Source of the DNA: Blastobasis lacticolella
Taxonomy: Eukaryota; Arthropoda; Insecta; Lepidoptera; Blastobasidae
DNA: 64,000 nt
Direction of reading: 5' to 3'
Assembly: GCA_905147135.1 (NCBI GenBank)
Contig: LR990045.1
Location: forward strand, 17,460,173-17,524,172
The notes under the pieces were generated by a model, which saw only the letters and a list, made by a program, of their open reading frames with translations, did no database searches and had not been told where the DNA came from. Positions 38,640 through 51,228 of this stretch are shown piece by piece; within the stretch, counting starts at the first letter, position 1, and the number at the start of each line of letters is the position of its first letter. Both the position numbers and the translations under genes were made by a program.

Positions 38640-39500
38640 TTTAGATACCCAGTGATACCCTATCTTGTGAGATAAATAAATCTTGAGTTGACCGGCAAGG
38701 CGGCAAAAATTAACAAGTTGTGTTGTCAAATCACAAACTATGAACTAATAAACAGACGACCGTCTTCATACAAAATACTGTGCACAATAAGGCTTGAGTG
38801 TGTGCGCACGCACACACTCAAACTTTGTGTATTTAAGGGATGTAGCTCTATCTCTTTCCCTCAGTCGTGCATGAGTGCAATAAATTTGACAGGAAGGTAA
38901 AAAGAGTTTTCTGCAAGTAGGTTTTATTCAGCTTAGCTACCAAGGAGTCTCGGTTTCCAAGGAGACTTGGTATCCGATTTTCTAGTTTTTCCTAACCAAA
39001 CATTCTGTTTGTAAATTCAAATAAAACAAGCAATTTTTATTTCTAGAAATCATTTTATTGAAGAAATCCTACAAAATCAGATCAGTAATGTTCTTAAAAA
39101 AACTGGGGTTCGAAGTGGTGGTCCATAGTCTCTGCTTCACCTATGGGACACAGGCGTGAGCTTTAAGTATGTATGTAATCCTACAAAATTACAAAGAACA
39201 TGAAGTCATTTTAGCACGATCCATTTAGTAGGTGGGTATGATATAGTATGTGGATGGTATGGGTGCGCACGCGCTGGCATGTTTATATTCATTAACGTAC
39301 GTACTTAGCATTTAGACGAATTATAGTGTTAAAACTCGATGACAGAAATAGAAAACACGCCTTGCAACCGAATTCTGTCAAGCAATTCTGTAAACGTGCC
39401 ATTATACATGATAAAATAAAAACTTATACCTATATACCATTATATAGTTATCTTATAGCTATTGTCTACGACAATTTTTTTCATTCATCTGCCACCAATC
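38640..39500. other. Interval upstream of RPA2
   Basis: Contains the probable RPA2 promoter (no clear TATA), the small palindrome TGTGTGCGCACGCACACA near 38800, a repeat-like piece near 39110-39175 and a minus-strand AATAAA at 39054-39059 that could end the unknown gene to its right. Confidence 0.35.
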
Positions 39501-39520
39501 TCACTTGACTACAAATGTAC

Positions 39521-42500
39521 TCAGTTTATCAGAAATTCATTCCTTTTCACGACTTTCTTGCCTGACTGTGTTCTACCTACCTACACAAAAAGAATAAAAA
39601 GGAAATACTTCACACAAAAAAGAATTTAAATATGTACATAAATACCTACATTTGCAATTTAGAAAAAAGGAGAGGAATCATAGAGCCGGGATCAGGGAAG
39701 AAGCATGGATTGACATCGCTGAGTCGAATGCAAGAGCCAACGGCTTACAACAAGGGGATGCCAAAGACCGGGCGAAGTGAAAAAGATTGAGTAGGAAAGC
39801 GGACCCTGGCTGAGTCCGGGATAAGCGCTAGGATGATGATGAGTATGAGGTAGAGTCCCCAGACAACGGATCGCTGTTCCTGTGGATCCTATATCCAAAA
39901 ACTCAAACACAACACGAGCTTCTCTATTGAAAACGTCGTAAACACAGGGCATACCATGAACTCTTATAGCAGGACCTGAACAGAACAAGACAAGCTTATG
40001 TGACAAGTATAGCGTTTCTGTCTCGTTCTAAGCAGGGCAGTTCTCTTTAGGTCCTGCTATAAGAGCTCATGGTAAGCCCCCAGAACGCATACTTTAAAAT
40101 ACTCGAGGAACAGGTAACTACTTGTCTCTTTTGCCCCCGTGTAAATATATTTGTAGCACGCTCGCGCAAGTCCAGGCCGTGACTCTGAAGCTAGACCATG
40201 AAAATCGTGTCGAATTAACACGATCTATTGTGGTTTTTGAACTACTTTTTTTTAAAGAGCTGTCTGACGATTTTCATTTTATTGGAAAGGGACACATTGA
40301 CTGTGTGGTAAACCTCTCTATCGGACCGCGGCTCTTTTTCATTTAAATACAAGTCTTATGCTTACATAGTAAGATCTGTTTTTGTTTGCAGTATTATTGT
40401 ACGTGCGTGCCAGGTGTGGGTACGTAAATATATTTTATTTCGTTGAGAAAAATTTACATAATATTGCCAGTACATAATAGTGAACATAATAGTTCAGTGT
40501 TGCCAAGTAAAACGCGAAACTTTTGCCAAGACTTTAGTCAACCCTCTACATTCGCGCCTGTTAGGAATGTGGTAGATGTCAAAATGTGATATCGCTGAAC
40601 TGGTAGGTTCTGCTGTAAACAGAGGTAATGTCAGCCGCTCTACTGTAATTACCGGATGTGCTAAAATCCTGGATCATGATCAAGTGTACCCCGAACCTGT
40701 TACGGAAAAAGCTAGAAATAAAAATATAAAATCAATACATCGGTCTTCATAAACTTAATAAAATATTTTCTTGTCATTTTCGTATTTTGTTATTTTGAGT
40801 GTAGGTACCCTAAGTATTCTGTAATTTTAAATTTATTTATAAAACGAGATCAAATAAAAACAAACTGTAAAGATGGAAAATTATGTTAGTAGAACGGAAC
40901 TTGAAATTCACTCCCATGAAGTTCGAGTATAACCAATTCCAATTCCGTTCAAAATCATACATTTCAATCCATTTTACTGGGAAGAGCCCTACCCAGCCTA
41001 CTTGGCTCACGTGTTTATATACTTTTATTTATTGACCTGCTCGCGGGGGTTCGATCAGTAGCACGCTTTTAATAAGTTACTTTCAGCGTGTCTCGATAGA
41101 TGGCGTTACTTGTAAGCTTGTAATAATGCATATAATTATTGCAAATGTATAGAATTATCATTATTTTTGTTGTTTATCTTTACACAGAAAGATAAAACAA
41201 ATTGTTGTACATAAGAAAATTAGATATAGCAAGAAAATTTAGATAGAACTAGCGCACACAGGGAGGTAAGGAAGGTAAGGGAATTTTCCTACCAAAGGGT
41301 GGCCTACGTGGCCTACCGCAGGCGTCGAAACGATGGACGGGGGACCGTGAAGATCGCCTTCGACGCCGTCACGGACATGCGATATATGCAAGAGGTATAA
41401 AGTCAGTAAGGAAGGGAAGGGAAAGGTGTCCAACAGCGGTCGCCCTGCCGACGTGATGGAAAAGGGCTTCATGCATTCTTGAAAAAAAGTACAAAATTGA
41501 AAATGATTTATTTAATTAGAATCTTTTATATGTACTTAAAGTAACGTTTGAGGTAATAAAGGATCAGAAGGAAGGAAACACAAGGTTGTATTTTCGTTAT
41601 TTCTGATGCCGAAACGCCACTATTCCCACGCCTACAACGGAAACACTTAGCATACAGGTAAAGGCCCACCCCGCACAACACTGTGCGCGAACGGCCGGCG
41701 GCACCGTTTATTACACCGTCCCGAAGCCAACGCAGAGCGGACGCTCCCAGTGTGGGAAGAAAAGGTAGGCGAACACCGCTTCAACAAAAGGATCTATCCA
41801 TAGGGAAAGAAGCGACGAGAAACCTACAGAGCCAAGTTATCTCTAAAAAAATATTTTCTTATATACCTACTTAATGTTTGTTACACGTACAAGCATGACA
41901 GTAAAAAAGTTACAATAGAAGTTCAGTTCCATGAACTTTTGTCACATAAATTAAAGTATTATAGGTACAAGTACCTATACTTTAATAGTCTTTTATAGGT
42001 AAATAATGATTGACTAGTTATTTTTACAAATATATTCCTTACATTTTATACTATACCAGCGACCCGCATCGGCTTCACACTGGTTATCTTGGTTTTTTTA
42101 CAATAATATAAACGAATTTTCATATAAATCTTCCGAAAGAAATTCTTTATCTGATGGTGGAAACCGCATCAAAATCCGTTGCATGATTTAGGAGTTAGCG
42201 GAAATACATACCTACAGAATGACAGACAGACGCAGAAAGCTATTTTAATTCATATTATTGCCTGTCTGAATGCATTTCCGGGTAAATACGCAACTGATAT
42301 TGATGTAGTTTTCACCATCGGTTAGAACATTTATTAACGATGATTTATACATATGTATAACATACATGCTTAATATAGTAAAGAAAAGTCAAGTAAACCT
42401 GTGCATAGCCGGGACGGGTATCTGGTAAATATTATAAATATCCTTGTCCTTAGTATTAGTGCCAATAATACTCTTTGCTTTACTATGCGGCATTCTCATC

Positions 42501-45500
42501 CTACTGGCGATTAGACATTTCAACAATAATAGTGTTAGCATTCTAACTGGTTCTATTATTAAACTGTATATTATTGATAATAAACAAATTTTACAGTTAA
42601 CGTATGTTACAAATACTGTGCACCACGGACACTGAATAATGAATAACTTACTAAATGTGGGTGACACTTTGTTGCCAATATTTGCGATTTGATTCCCTGT
42701 ATTTAAATTCGATTGCGCGGTATCGTCATTATACGATGTGCCAGACATGACGCGCCAGTTTTGCATTATGACGTACCCGCTAGAAAGAGTGCCGTTGATG
42801 CAAGATTCGCCAGAGGGGCTACTAAATGCAGGTTGTGCATCAGGAGACTTGTAAATCAAAAGACTTGGTATAATTATATCTAATAATGCTAATTATTTTC
42901 GACTTTTTCGACAACTGTACGTACCGTGAGATATCATTAAGTTCGTTAAGGCGGTAATTGTAGGCATTGCTTGTATTTTAATTAGGGCTGGTAAACTATC
43001 AATAATTGAATCTAATCTACAATTTAAAACGAAAACGAACCCAAATTGTATGTCAAGCAATGGGAGAATTGCCTTGAGTGTCAAGTGTGGGTGGGACAGG
43101 TGAAAAGCTATTATAGCTTTATCTAATTTACAGTAGTCAGTAGTTGCAGAACTCCACCACCGCCGCTTCCGCAAGCCTGCACCTCTCGGACGCCACCACA
43201 GTCGACTTTCACTGTTAACATAAGATTTGTATTAGAATCGTCCCACAAAAACCCTGCATATATAGTAAAAAAAAATGCCTATACCTATGCGTTTTTTTAC
43301 TCTAATCCGAAATATAATTGTTTAATACATTTATTAGGAGAGGCCAAGTTGGTTGGAACACGTTGGTGATGATGATATAATGATAAAAGGCAGTGTTACT
43401 CATTCATTCATTGGAGAGGAAGCCTACGTTCGCAGGCGGATACATTATGGGCTATCAAATGATGACAATGATGAAAATTGCGTAAACTGTAATTTTCAGT
43501 TAAGATTAATTTATAATATTTTGCTATTCTCATAATTGCCTTCGCCGTAGTTTCATGTGGTTATAGAGGCTAAACTAACAACAAATACTGCCTGTTTGCC
43601 TACCGCACAGGACACCTAAAAAGGGAGATTTTCATTACAATTTCATTGTTCATTTGATTTTTAAAACTTAGAAACATCTAAATATCATCATATATTTACA
43701 TAAAGTAATAATTATTGTTGCCGTGTGGTGTCCGGCAGAGTAGAATAGCACCAACCCCTTACACTCGTGGGTGTCGTACAAGGCGACTAATGTTTTCGAG
43801 ACAAAAGATCAAGAGTCTCCGTAGTCTGGAAAATGGGCAGCAGCATTTTCCATTGTATTATTTAAACACTGCGATCTCCAACCCGCCTGCCAAGCGTGGA
43901 GATTATGGCAATAACCTCCCCTTTCGTGGGAGAGGCCCTAAGTCCTGCAGTGGACTGTTACGGGCTGTGATGATGAATAATTATTGTGTACTCGCACACG
44001 AGAGCCCGGGGCCTTGACCATGATTAGGCAGATCAGGTAATTACAGTTGAGCGACTGCCATTTGACCTCCGTGACCTTCCTCCGTTAACAGGAGAATTTG
44101 ACCCGTTTGGACCATGGTTACACAATCAGTCGCCTGAACGTGCAGGTTTCATCACGATGTTTTGTCTCATCTTAATAGCATCGGTTAGCGTTCAACTAAT
44201 GTATATAACTCAGAAAAGACCCATAGGTACATGGCGGCACTGGGATTCGAACCAACCTTAACCACTAGGCCACCGACGCTCTATATTTACATACTAGCTG
44301 TGCCCGCGACTTCTATCGTTTGGATTACAAATGTTTTGTATGTCTCGTATTAAGTAACACTGATCTGCGGTGAAGCAATCTTATCAAAAGAGGAGCTTTT
44401 TACTTTGCATTTGAAAACTCCCAGTCTAGTCTCTCCTGTCTTTGTAATTTCGACTGTAAAACAGTGTTCGCTGAGTGTCTGCCTGGTTCGGTGGTGGGAC
44501 GAAGATGGTGTATTAGATTGTGCAGTTCCTTTGCAGTCCCCGAAACGTATCCGGTAAAAATATATAGGTTAGACAAAGACAGACTGATTGCGATGTTCCA
44601 GGTTTTAGGTAAAGCGTTTTATCTTAGCAATGAAAGTTTTACCCCTTTGAACCTCTTGCCTCGTTGCCTCAATACATAGTCTCTAGCTGGTTTTATTGTG
44701 GTATAACTGAAAATACTCCAATAGTTGAATGCTTTTTTTCCTAGTGTCACTACATATTATAAAACAAAGTCCCGCGCTGCGTCTGTATGTCTGTATGTTT
44801 TGTGTACGTGAACTCAAAAACTACGGAACGGATATTCATGCGGTTTCCACCATTAGACAGTGATTCATGAGTTAGGTTTAGGTGTATTATTTGTTCAGGT
44901 ACATTATTTGTTGTACCCGTGCTAAGCCGGGGCGGGTCGCTAGTATGCCATAAACAGAGTGTAACACTTGCACTGTAAAACAGTCTATAACAACGGTATA
45001 AAGACGGTCCAAAGGTCAAAGCGTTACGCTTGATCTGCGATTGACTTAAATAACCATAAATAATATTGAATAACATTGCAACAAAATGTCAATAGAGAGC
45101 TATCTAACAGAAAAATCTGTTTTTCCATACACAAGTTAAAATTTCCGGTTCTGACATGACAAATGACATTTTGTTGTAATATGACTACCTTTAGCCGTGT
45201 ACATACAAACGCTAGTTATTTGGACCTTCTAATGAGGCGTAATTTCTGAACTACAACATCAATGATCTTAAAATATTTACGGGGCCATCTACAAATACCT
45301 GTTACAGTTTTATTACAAGTAAAGATATGTTACTTCATTGCGATCCTGTTCCCCATTTTATAGTGAAATTTTGAATAGGGTATTTGGGTTTAGGAATAGG
45401 CAGTATCTAGGCGTCTGATCTAAACCTAATCATAACGTCCGAAAATCGAATTATTGAGATGTCGCTGCAGGGTGTAGAAACATTACGGATATGTCGACAC

Positions 45501-48500
45501 ATCGTGTTCGATAATCGATATAACGAAAATATTAGGAAAAAAAACCACCACTTTCGCACTCAAATATGTAGAGAAACCATTCCAGAATACCCTTCTAAAC
45601 GCGTTAACAAACTGAAGGCAGAGCATACTTACAGGCTGCGTTTGTGGCTCCTCATCGTCTTCCTCGTCCGTGAAGACCGGCAGGGGGTCCTCGGGCCATG
45701 GTACTGCACAGTGCCTGTCTCCATGACGTTAGTCGTTGAGGCGCTTACATCGGTTTAGAAATGGGGGCATTCATTTATTTCATCGTGTGAAACCTCTGGT
45801 GTCGGAGTATCGTGCTGCCCAAGAGGCCTCTGGTGTGGCTTATCTCGACTGCTATCAATCGATAGCAATCGGGACCGTCGGTTTCACCAACTAGCAACGC
45901 CATAAATCCACGCGGGTCAAGTCGCGGGCAGAAGCTAGTTCAATTATGAACAATATCTTACTTGCGTGAATATTATTTCTGTGTGCAATTTACAATTTCC
46001 TTCCTTATGCTACAAGGGATCTGTAGTCGGTGCTCGCCGATCGATCGTGCTACCATGCTGCGATGTAGCCAACTGAAAGCCACATCCATAATGGCACCTT
46101 CAAATGTCTCTTTATCAATTATAAAATGAAGCATCCCTTCATCAGACGTCACACAGGAGGTCTGGAGACAGTCTTGTAGCGGTCTTCTTAATTAAATTAT
46201 TTGTCTGAAAAAAAAAGCAAGATGATCCATTTATAAGACAAATGAAATACATAATAAACACTTAATTATGTATTTAGTTTAAATAGAATTAGATTACTGT
46301 TAAACTGTGAAATAAATACTAAATGACGAAACAATCCATGTCCTTATTTTAGTCCAGTTGAAGAAAGAACCATATACAAATTAGAATGAAACTTATAATT
46401 TTAACTAAGTAGGCACCTATTCAAATCGAATCAGCAACTACATCTAAACATGAATCCCTAGTTAAAGTTTCAGCATCTCGACAATTTTTTTTATTTAAAT
46501 ACATTGTATTAATTATTTAATGTAGATTGATTCATACATTAACTAGGTAGTTTAACAAAGCAATCCAAAAGTACCTACATTATAACATAATACCTAGATT
46601 GATATAAAAAAAAGTCATCTTATCGTTAATGTCCCGGTTGTGCTCTCGAGAACGAGGGCCCGGGGTCCGCCTTGACCGTGATTCAGGATTTGGCGCTCAG
46701 GTAATTACAGTGGAGCGACTACCATCTGACCTCCGTGACCCTGCTACCTGGTTACCAATACACACACAAGATTGGGCCATGGTTACCCATTCAGTCAGTT
46801 TCATCACGATGTTTTCCCTCACCGTAAGAGCATCGGTTAGAATTCATATAATGTACATAACTCAGAAAAGAGTCATTGGTACATGGCCGCAGCGGGATTC
46901 GAACCCGGTACCTGTCGCTTACGAGTTGGGATACTCAACCGCCCGACCACCGGACGCGCTTAATAACTAGGTTGAAATATCAACCTCCAATATGCATGTA
47001 TTCTACATAAAAACTTTCTGGGAGATATTCTAATAAATGATAAGGAAAACAGCATCAAAATCCATTGCATGGCTTAGGAGAAGTTAGCGGAAATACACAT
47101 ACAGACAGATAGACGCGGAAAGCGACTTTATTTTATACCGTGTGGGGAATCCTCTTAATATTATATATGGATAAAACATATGCTCCTTTTTTCCACCTTC
47201 CTCCTACTTGCGCCATATAATGTGTAGTTCGAGCGACCGGCGCCGCAGGCGGAAGGCTAGTAAGAATTATAAATGCGAAGGAACTCGGTCTGTTCTACTT
47301 TCACGGCTAAACGACTGCACCAATTTCAATTAAAATCTGTATGGAGATAGTTTGGCACCTGAGGATGGACATAGGCTACTTTTTATTCTCCTCCACTCGT
47401 AGGATACAGGTGCAATAGTCCACGCCAGCGGAGCCGCGGGCGTAAGGCCAGTAATTATTATAAATGCGACAGTAACTCTGTCGGTCATACTTTCACGGCC
47501 AAACGACTGCACCAATTTCGATGAAATTCAGAATAGAGATAGTTTGGCACCTGAGGATGGATATAGGCTACTTTTTATTGTCCAAGATATAGGTACAACA
47601 GTCCACGCGGGCGGAAAGCTAATCAATCATAAAATTAAAGTATTTGGATGTAGAATAAATATTTAAAAACTCGCGAAGAATCATTAGTTGAATGCGAACC
47701 TATTATGGTGAGGGAAAACATCGTGATGAAACTTGCACATTCAGGCGACTGAATGATCCAATCGGGTTAGGTTCCCCTGGTAGCAGGGGTCATGGAGGTC
47801 AGAGGGCAGTCGCTCCACTATAGTTAACTGATCAGCCAAATCCTGGATTATGATCAAAGAGGACCACGGGCCCTCGTGCGCAAGAGTACACCCGGGGCAA
47901 TAACGCCCAGGTGACTAATATAATTAAATATAACAAATATATAAATTAAAAAATGGTATGGTATAGTAAAAATAGTATCACTACATATTATAAAACAAAT
48001 TCCCACGCTGCGTCTGTCTGTTTATTCGCGATCTTCATGCTGTTTTCACCAACAGACAGAGTGCTTCATGCGGAAGGCTTTGGTGTATAATTTTAATTGG
48101 TTAAGGTCACCTGTGCTTCCAGGCACGTCGCATAATATAAGTCAATGAAAATTGTTTTCAGTTGTCAAATGTACACAAAACAGTTTTTGCATCAGGCCAT
48201 TAAAAAGTTGTAATAGAAATGGTTTGTGGTTATACAATGTGTTAATACTGTAGGTACAGGAGTTACCTACCCTGTTAAGACCTTAGATTTTATACTGGTG
48301 GTGGATAGGCTGATGTGCCGTCTTCTGTACAAACAATAAGGTAAACATATATACAAATAACAAACAATACATAAATACCTTTAACCTGTCATATAACTTT
48401 GGGTGCTGATGCTTGTCGGTAAGATGGATTGTGCAGGTTTTGCCACCACAACCATCTGCTTTATAGTGTCCCTAGAAAAGAACACTATGCGCTATTTCCA

Positions 48501-50256
48501 TTAAGGAGCACATCTTTTTTCTGGAAATTATTTCAGAAACATTTTAATAATTGGGACACATATATATCATATATCTTTTGGTTGTCTACAACATATTGCA
48601 GAATATTCCTGCAACCCCAACCTGACGACCTGAGTGGTTTAGTAGTCTACATGCCGATATGCCACGCAAGAGGTCCTGGGTTCGATTCCCGGCCAGGCAG
48701 AAATTGAAAATGATTAATTTTAATTTCTGTTACAGGTCTGGATGTTCTATGTATAATAAGTATGTATTTAAAAGTATACAAGTAGTTTATCAGTTATCTA
48801 GCACCCATAACACAAGCTTTGCTTACTTTGGGGCTAGATGGCACTGTGTGAATTTTTCTATGATTATTTATTTATTTATATTGGCATCATTACTATAGTG
48901 TTATGCAATTGTTCAGCTCTAGTATCTAATATCAATGAGTTTATTGCCGCAACATTGGCAGATCCTTGGTCACTAATTGTGACTCTAATTGAAAATCCAT
49001 TACTGAAAACAGCTGACATTAATATTCTTGAAATTAGAGGTTTTAACACCATCTTCAACAAAATAAAAAGCTATTAGTATTTTACAATTACTAAAGAAGC
49101 CATGAAAACTTACTTTGTCAGCAACATTTGAAGAAAGTTTTCTGGATTCAAGATCCTCAAAGGCTTCTATTAATCCGGTTTGAAAATTAAAAGATAAATT
49201 TTTACTAATAACCATTTCATCAAACAACAAAACACACAGCTTGGCTGATTCAGATTTAGTAGGTGAAATGTCTGTCAAATGCTGGAAAATAAAATCATTG
49301 CTAGTCTAAGATATATTAGGAATATTTAACAAAAGTTCCTTCATCAGGTTTCCTTTTCATTTTACATCTACTCCTACGAATAAGAGTAGCACACTCCCAA
49401 AGAGGTATGGAGCTAACAATGAAAGGTCACTCTTGTTGCTCAGAGCTCAATAGATCTGTAGATGTACAAGGCCTTGGTGAACAGTAGACTGACTGTTCTC
49501 TCAAACAGGCTCCCACATCAAAAGATGTGGACGGTGTTGAGAGGTGGTCAGCATAAAACTCATCAAAGTTCTCATAACGGGGGCACATTGGGTTGTGGAA
49601 GAGCTTAGCACATCAACAGATGGATGTAGCTCTTGCGGGGGGTGCTTGTGCAGGGCAAAATTGGATTTGGCAAAATCTACAACCTAAAACACCTATTTAG
49701 CATTAGAATTAAGTGAAGTCGGTTGGAGTGTAGCAAAGGGGGGCGCTGAGGAAAAAAGACTTGTAAAATTGTGAGGTCAATTCTGGACAAAGCCTCTTGG
49801 AACTTGGAGGTTTAAGATAACGCAAATCCTTTTAGGTTTATATTTGCAGTAAAGGGTTAATAATGTTTACCTAACTTATGAAGCAATAAATATTGAAATC
49901 TAAACAATTAAGCAACTTTGGGGTGGAGTATTGATAGAAGAGGCCTATGCCCAGCAGTGGGCGTCCTTCGGCTGATATGATGATGATGATGATGATAGTA
50001 TCGTTTTATAGCAATATCGTCAGGAGCGAAATGACGGACTTACACAAACACGTTTACGTGTTTTAATTTATTATTATACTGGCTACGATGATAGTCGAGC
50101 AAGAATCGACAATGGTTTATCCATACCTGTAAACGAGAACTATTTGTGTACGGGATTGCAAACAATTTAGAATTAGATTGAAGTTTTACCAACTTTTGTT
50201 AAACGGAGGATTGAATGGAAAAATCAAAGGGAAATACTCACAAAATCAAAATACAT
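39521..50256 (-). CDS. Candidate gene of unknown function, exons phase-consistent
   Basis: Proposed coding exons: 50256-50242 (MYFDF), 48471-48386 (starts GHYKADGCGGKTCTIHLT), 45714-45633 (HCAVPWPEDPLPVFTDEEDD), 42847-42652 (starts SPDAQPAFSSPSGESCING, ends GNKVSPTF) and perhaps 39576-39521 (RTQSGKKVVKRNEFLIN then stop). The first four join in matching phases (0, 2, 0) through AG/GT sites. Strong donors are GTGAGT, GTAAGT and GTAAGT; the second donor, GTTAAA, is weak. The result would be about 144 aa: a Cys/His-containing start, an acidic middle and a Ser/Asn-rich part with a basic end. I do not recognise the family. Large introns are full of repeats. The last exon and the start codon are the weakest links. 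An AATAAA at 39054 could serve it. Confidence 0.4.
39660..39845 (+). mobile_element. LINE 3' tail fragment
   Basis: Reads through AGAGCCAACGGCTTACAACA and GGAAAGCGGACCCTGGCTGA to a GATGATGATGAGTATGA run. This resembles the tail at 17900. Confidence 0.5.
39947..40080. repeat. Foldback element
   Basis: Arms GGGCATACCATGAACTCTTA and (reverse complement) GGGCTTACCATGAGCTCTTA share a following TAGCAGGACCT over about 38 bp. The loop is about 60 bp. Confidence 0.8.
40081..41238. other. Intronic or intergenic DNA
   Basis: Contains a lone hAT-like tip (CAGTGTTGCCAAGT at about 40495) and a family A SINE fragment (40618-40715). Nothing else is supported. Confidence 0.4.
41239..41970. mobile_element. 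Two repeat fragments
   Basis: 41239-41475 has a minus frame reading HVRDGVEGDLHGPPSIVSTP, without a protein family I can name and repeat-like in character. 41640-41950 shares words with 62600-62800 (AACCTACAGAGCC, AGTTCAGTTCCATGAACTTT), so the two are copies of one retroelement 3' region. Confidence 0.5.
42060..42420. mobile_element. Retroelement 3' UTR piece
   Basis: CGCATCAAAATCCGTTGCAT followed by GACAGACAGACGCAGAAAGC is the same 3' region as at 47040-47150. 42360-42425 has a CATAGCCGGGACGGGTATCT segment like Helitron ends. Confidence 0.5.
42893..43230 (-). other. Open frame of uncertain status
   Basis: A 90-codon minus-strand frame includes LDSIIDSLPALIKIQAMP preceded by a good acceptor-like tract (TTTTCGTTTTAAATTGTAG) and followed by a consensus donor (ACG|GTACGT). 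Its phase does not fit between the 45.6-kb and 42.8-kb exons of the candidate gene, so it could be an alternative exon or chance. Confidence 0.2.
43720..43975 (+). mobile_element. Retroelement fragment (VWCPA family), best copy
   Basis: Starts GTGTGGTGTCCGGCAGAGTA, includes GTGGGTGTCGTACAAGGCGA and CTCCAACCCGCCTGCCAAGC, and ends CTGCAGTGGACTGTTACGGG then GATGATGA. A familiar lepidopteran interspersed repeat. Confidence 0.7.
43990..44280 (-). mobile_element. tRNA-derived SINE family A
   Basis: Reverse-orientation copy, including the box B region (GGATTCGAACC seen on plus) and the AACATCGTGATGAAACCTGC body. Confidence 0.75.
44285..44345 (-). mobile_element. Helitron end fragment
   Basis: ACTAGCTGTGCCCGCGACTT is the reverse of the conserved end of Lep1-like Helitrons (GTCGCGGGC...CTAGT). 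A matching end (GTCGCGGGCAGAAGCTAGTT) occurs at about 45922-45942. Confidence 0.55.
44747..44944 (+). mobile_element. Short Helitron-like repeat
   Basis: Starts TCACTACATATTATAAAACA and ends CGGGGCGGGTCGCTAGT. Near full-length copy of the family also in the RPA2 intron. Confidence 0.65.
46629..46960 (-). mobile_element. tRNA-derived SINE family A, near full length
   Basis: The minus strand has box B GGGTTCGAATCCCGC, the body CATCGTGATGAAACTGACTG and a tail matching 14450-14590. Confidence 0.8.
47255..47632 (+). mobile_element. Two tandem Lep1-like Helitrons
   Basis: Each unit begins AATTATAAATGCGA or ATTATTATAAATGCGACAG, passes CTTTCACGGC, CCAATTTC, GATAGTTTGGCACCTGAGGA and ATAGGCTACTTTTTATT, and ends in a GCGGGCG...AAGGCCAGT / GAAAGCTAAT tail. 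Units are about 47262-47455 and 47456-47632. They carry no Rep/helicase and are non-autonomous. Confidence 0.75.
47690..47920 (+). mobile_element. SINE family A, 5'-truncated
   Basis: Lacks the tRNA-like head. Starts at the GTTGAATGCGAACC region, retains AACATCGTGATGAAACTTGC, and ends ACCCGGGGCAATAACGCCC. Confidence 0.7.
48622..48856 (+). mobile_element. tRNA-derived SINE family B
   Basis: Starts CTGACGACCTGAGTGGTTTA, has box B GGGTTCGATTCCCGG and ends GGGGCTAGATGGCACTGTG. Matches 31509-31728 in reverse. Confidence 0.8.
48876..49282 (-). pseudogene. P-element-like (THAP-type) transposase fragment
   Basis: The minus frame reads LLFDEMVISKNLSFNFQTG, SSNVADKV and FYFVEDGVKTSN, then after a frame change ISDQGSANVAAINSL. 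These segments and their order match the catalytic region of P-element/THAP9-like transposases. Frameshifts and stops show it is dead. Confidence 0.7.
49320..50000. other. Repeat-rich stretch ending in a LINE-type tail
   Basis: 49938-49996 is GGCCTATGCCCAGCAGTGGG with a (GATGAT)n end, a hallmark lepidopteran non-LTR tail on the plus strand. The part before it has no readable frame. Confidence 0.5.
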
Positions 50257-50389
50257 ACAGAATTACAGAAGGGCCGTGAATACACTTAATACGAACACGA
50301 ACACAAAGTACAGATTTAAAACGCTAAACGCACTGCAAATTTATTACTTCCCACACAAACCTAATTTCACTGAACTCTTCAATAACTAA

Positions 50390-50540
50390 TAGTAATTTAA
50401 AAATTGTAAATGCTTAGGAGTGAAAACAGCGTCGGTCGCGTCACAGGGCACACAAAATACACAAAATACAACAATATTGGTTTGTTACTTTGGCGCCATC
50501 GCGGAAAAAAATTTATTCTCTGCGTTGTTTAGTCGGTCGT
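50390..50540 (-). promoter_or_regulatory. E2F-like promoter of the unknown gene
   Basis: CTTTGGCGCCATCGCGG (about 50489-50505) contains TTTGGCGC, a match to the E2F core, inside a locally GC-richer patch. A minus-strand transcript starting here would reach the consensus donor GTGAGT at 50236-50241. A plus-strand start is equally possible. Confidence 0.35.
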
Positions 50541-51228
50541 CAGTTGTTTTCTCACAAGCCACTACTACAGTTGATTCTAATCCTTAAAATGTAAAGAATA
50601 AAGTCGCTTTTCATTTATCATCGTGCACGGGATGGGGGGAAAGGGACAAATTTTTTTTAGTATGAGTAAATAGAGATGGAGACATCCTAGTTTTTTTTTC
50701 CAAAGCTCTATTGTACACATTAAGGAAATGAGAGTTGGACAGCCCTGTTGTCAAATTATCACAGCTGTCATTATCTGTCAATCCATCAATCATTAGTCTG
50801 AGTTACGGGAAAGGCAAAAGGATCTAGCCCATACAGCTAAATCTGCTGAAAAATATATCGGCGCCCTAGAGTCTAAATAGCCGACATCATTATAATTGGA
50901 TCTATCATCACTATTTTAACATCAGGGCCGACTTTTCCAGCGCGGCGTATGAGGGCCCGCGGTCCACCACGACACAAACTTACAACGTCGTTAGTTTAAA
51001 GGCTATGGTATTGGTATTCGTGACTTATATAGCAATTCCTTGTGGGTGCTTGATTTCTGGTGTCAATCAAAACAAGAACATCACAGCGCACAATAATGCG
51101 TGCGCGCGCTGCCATTGTTAACTAACCACCGACAAAACAAACAAACAAGGACCAGCTAAAGAGTATCTAACCGATAGACATATTATCAAGACCAATGTCT
51201 CGATGCACCGTCAAATATAATATTTATT

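Noticed and set aside
41239..41472. Protein-coding gene on minus
   Set aside because: Composition and phrases look like a multicopy lepidopteran repeat, with no start context or splice partners.
45459..45758. 99-codon plus-strand frame
   Set aside because: Antisense to the phase-consistent candidate exon at 45633-45714; no homology recognised.
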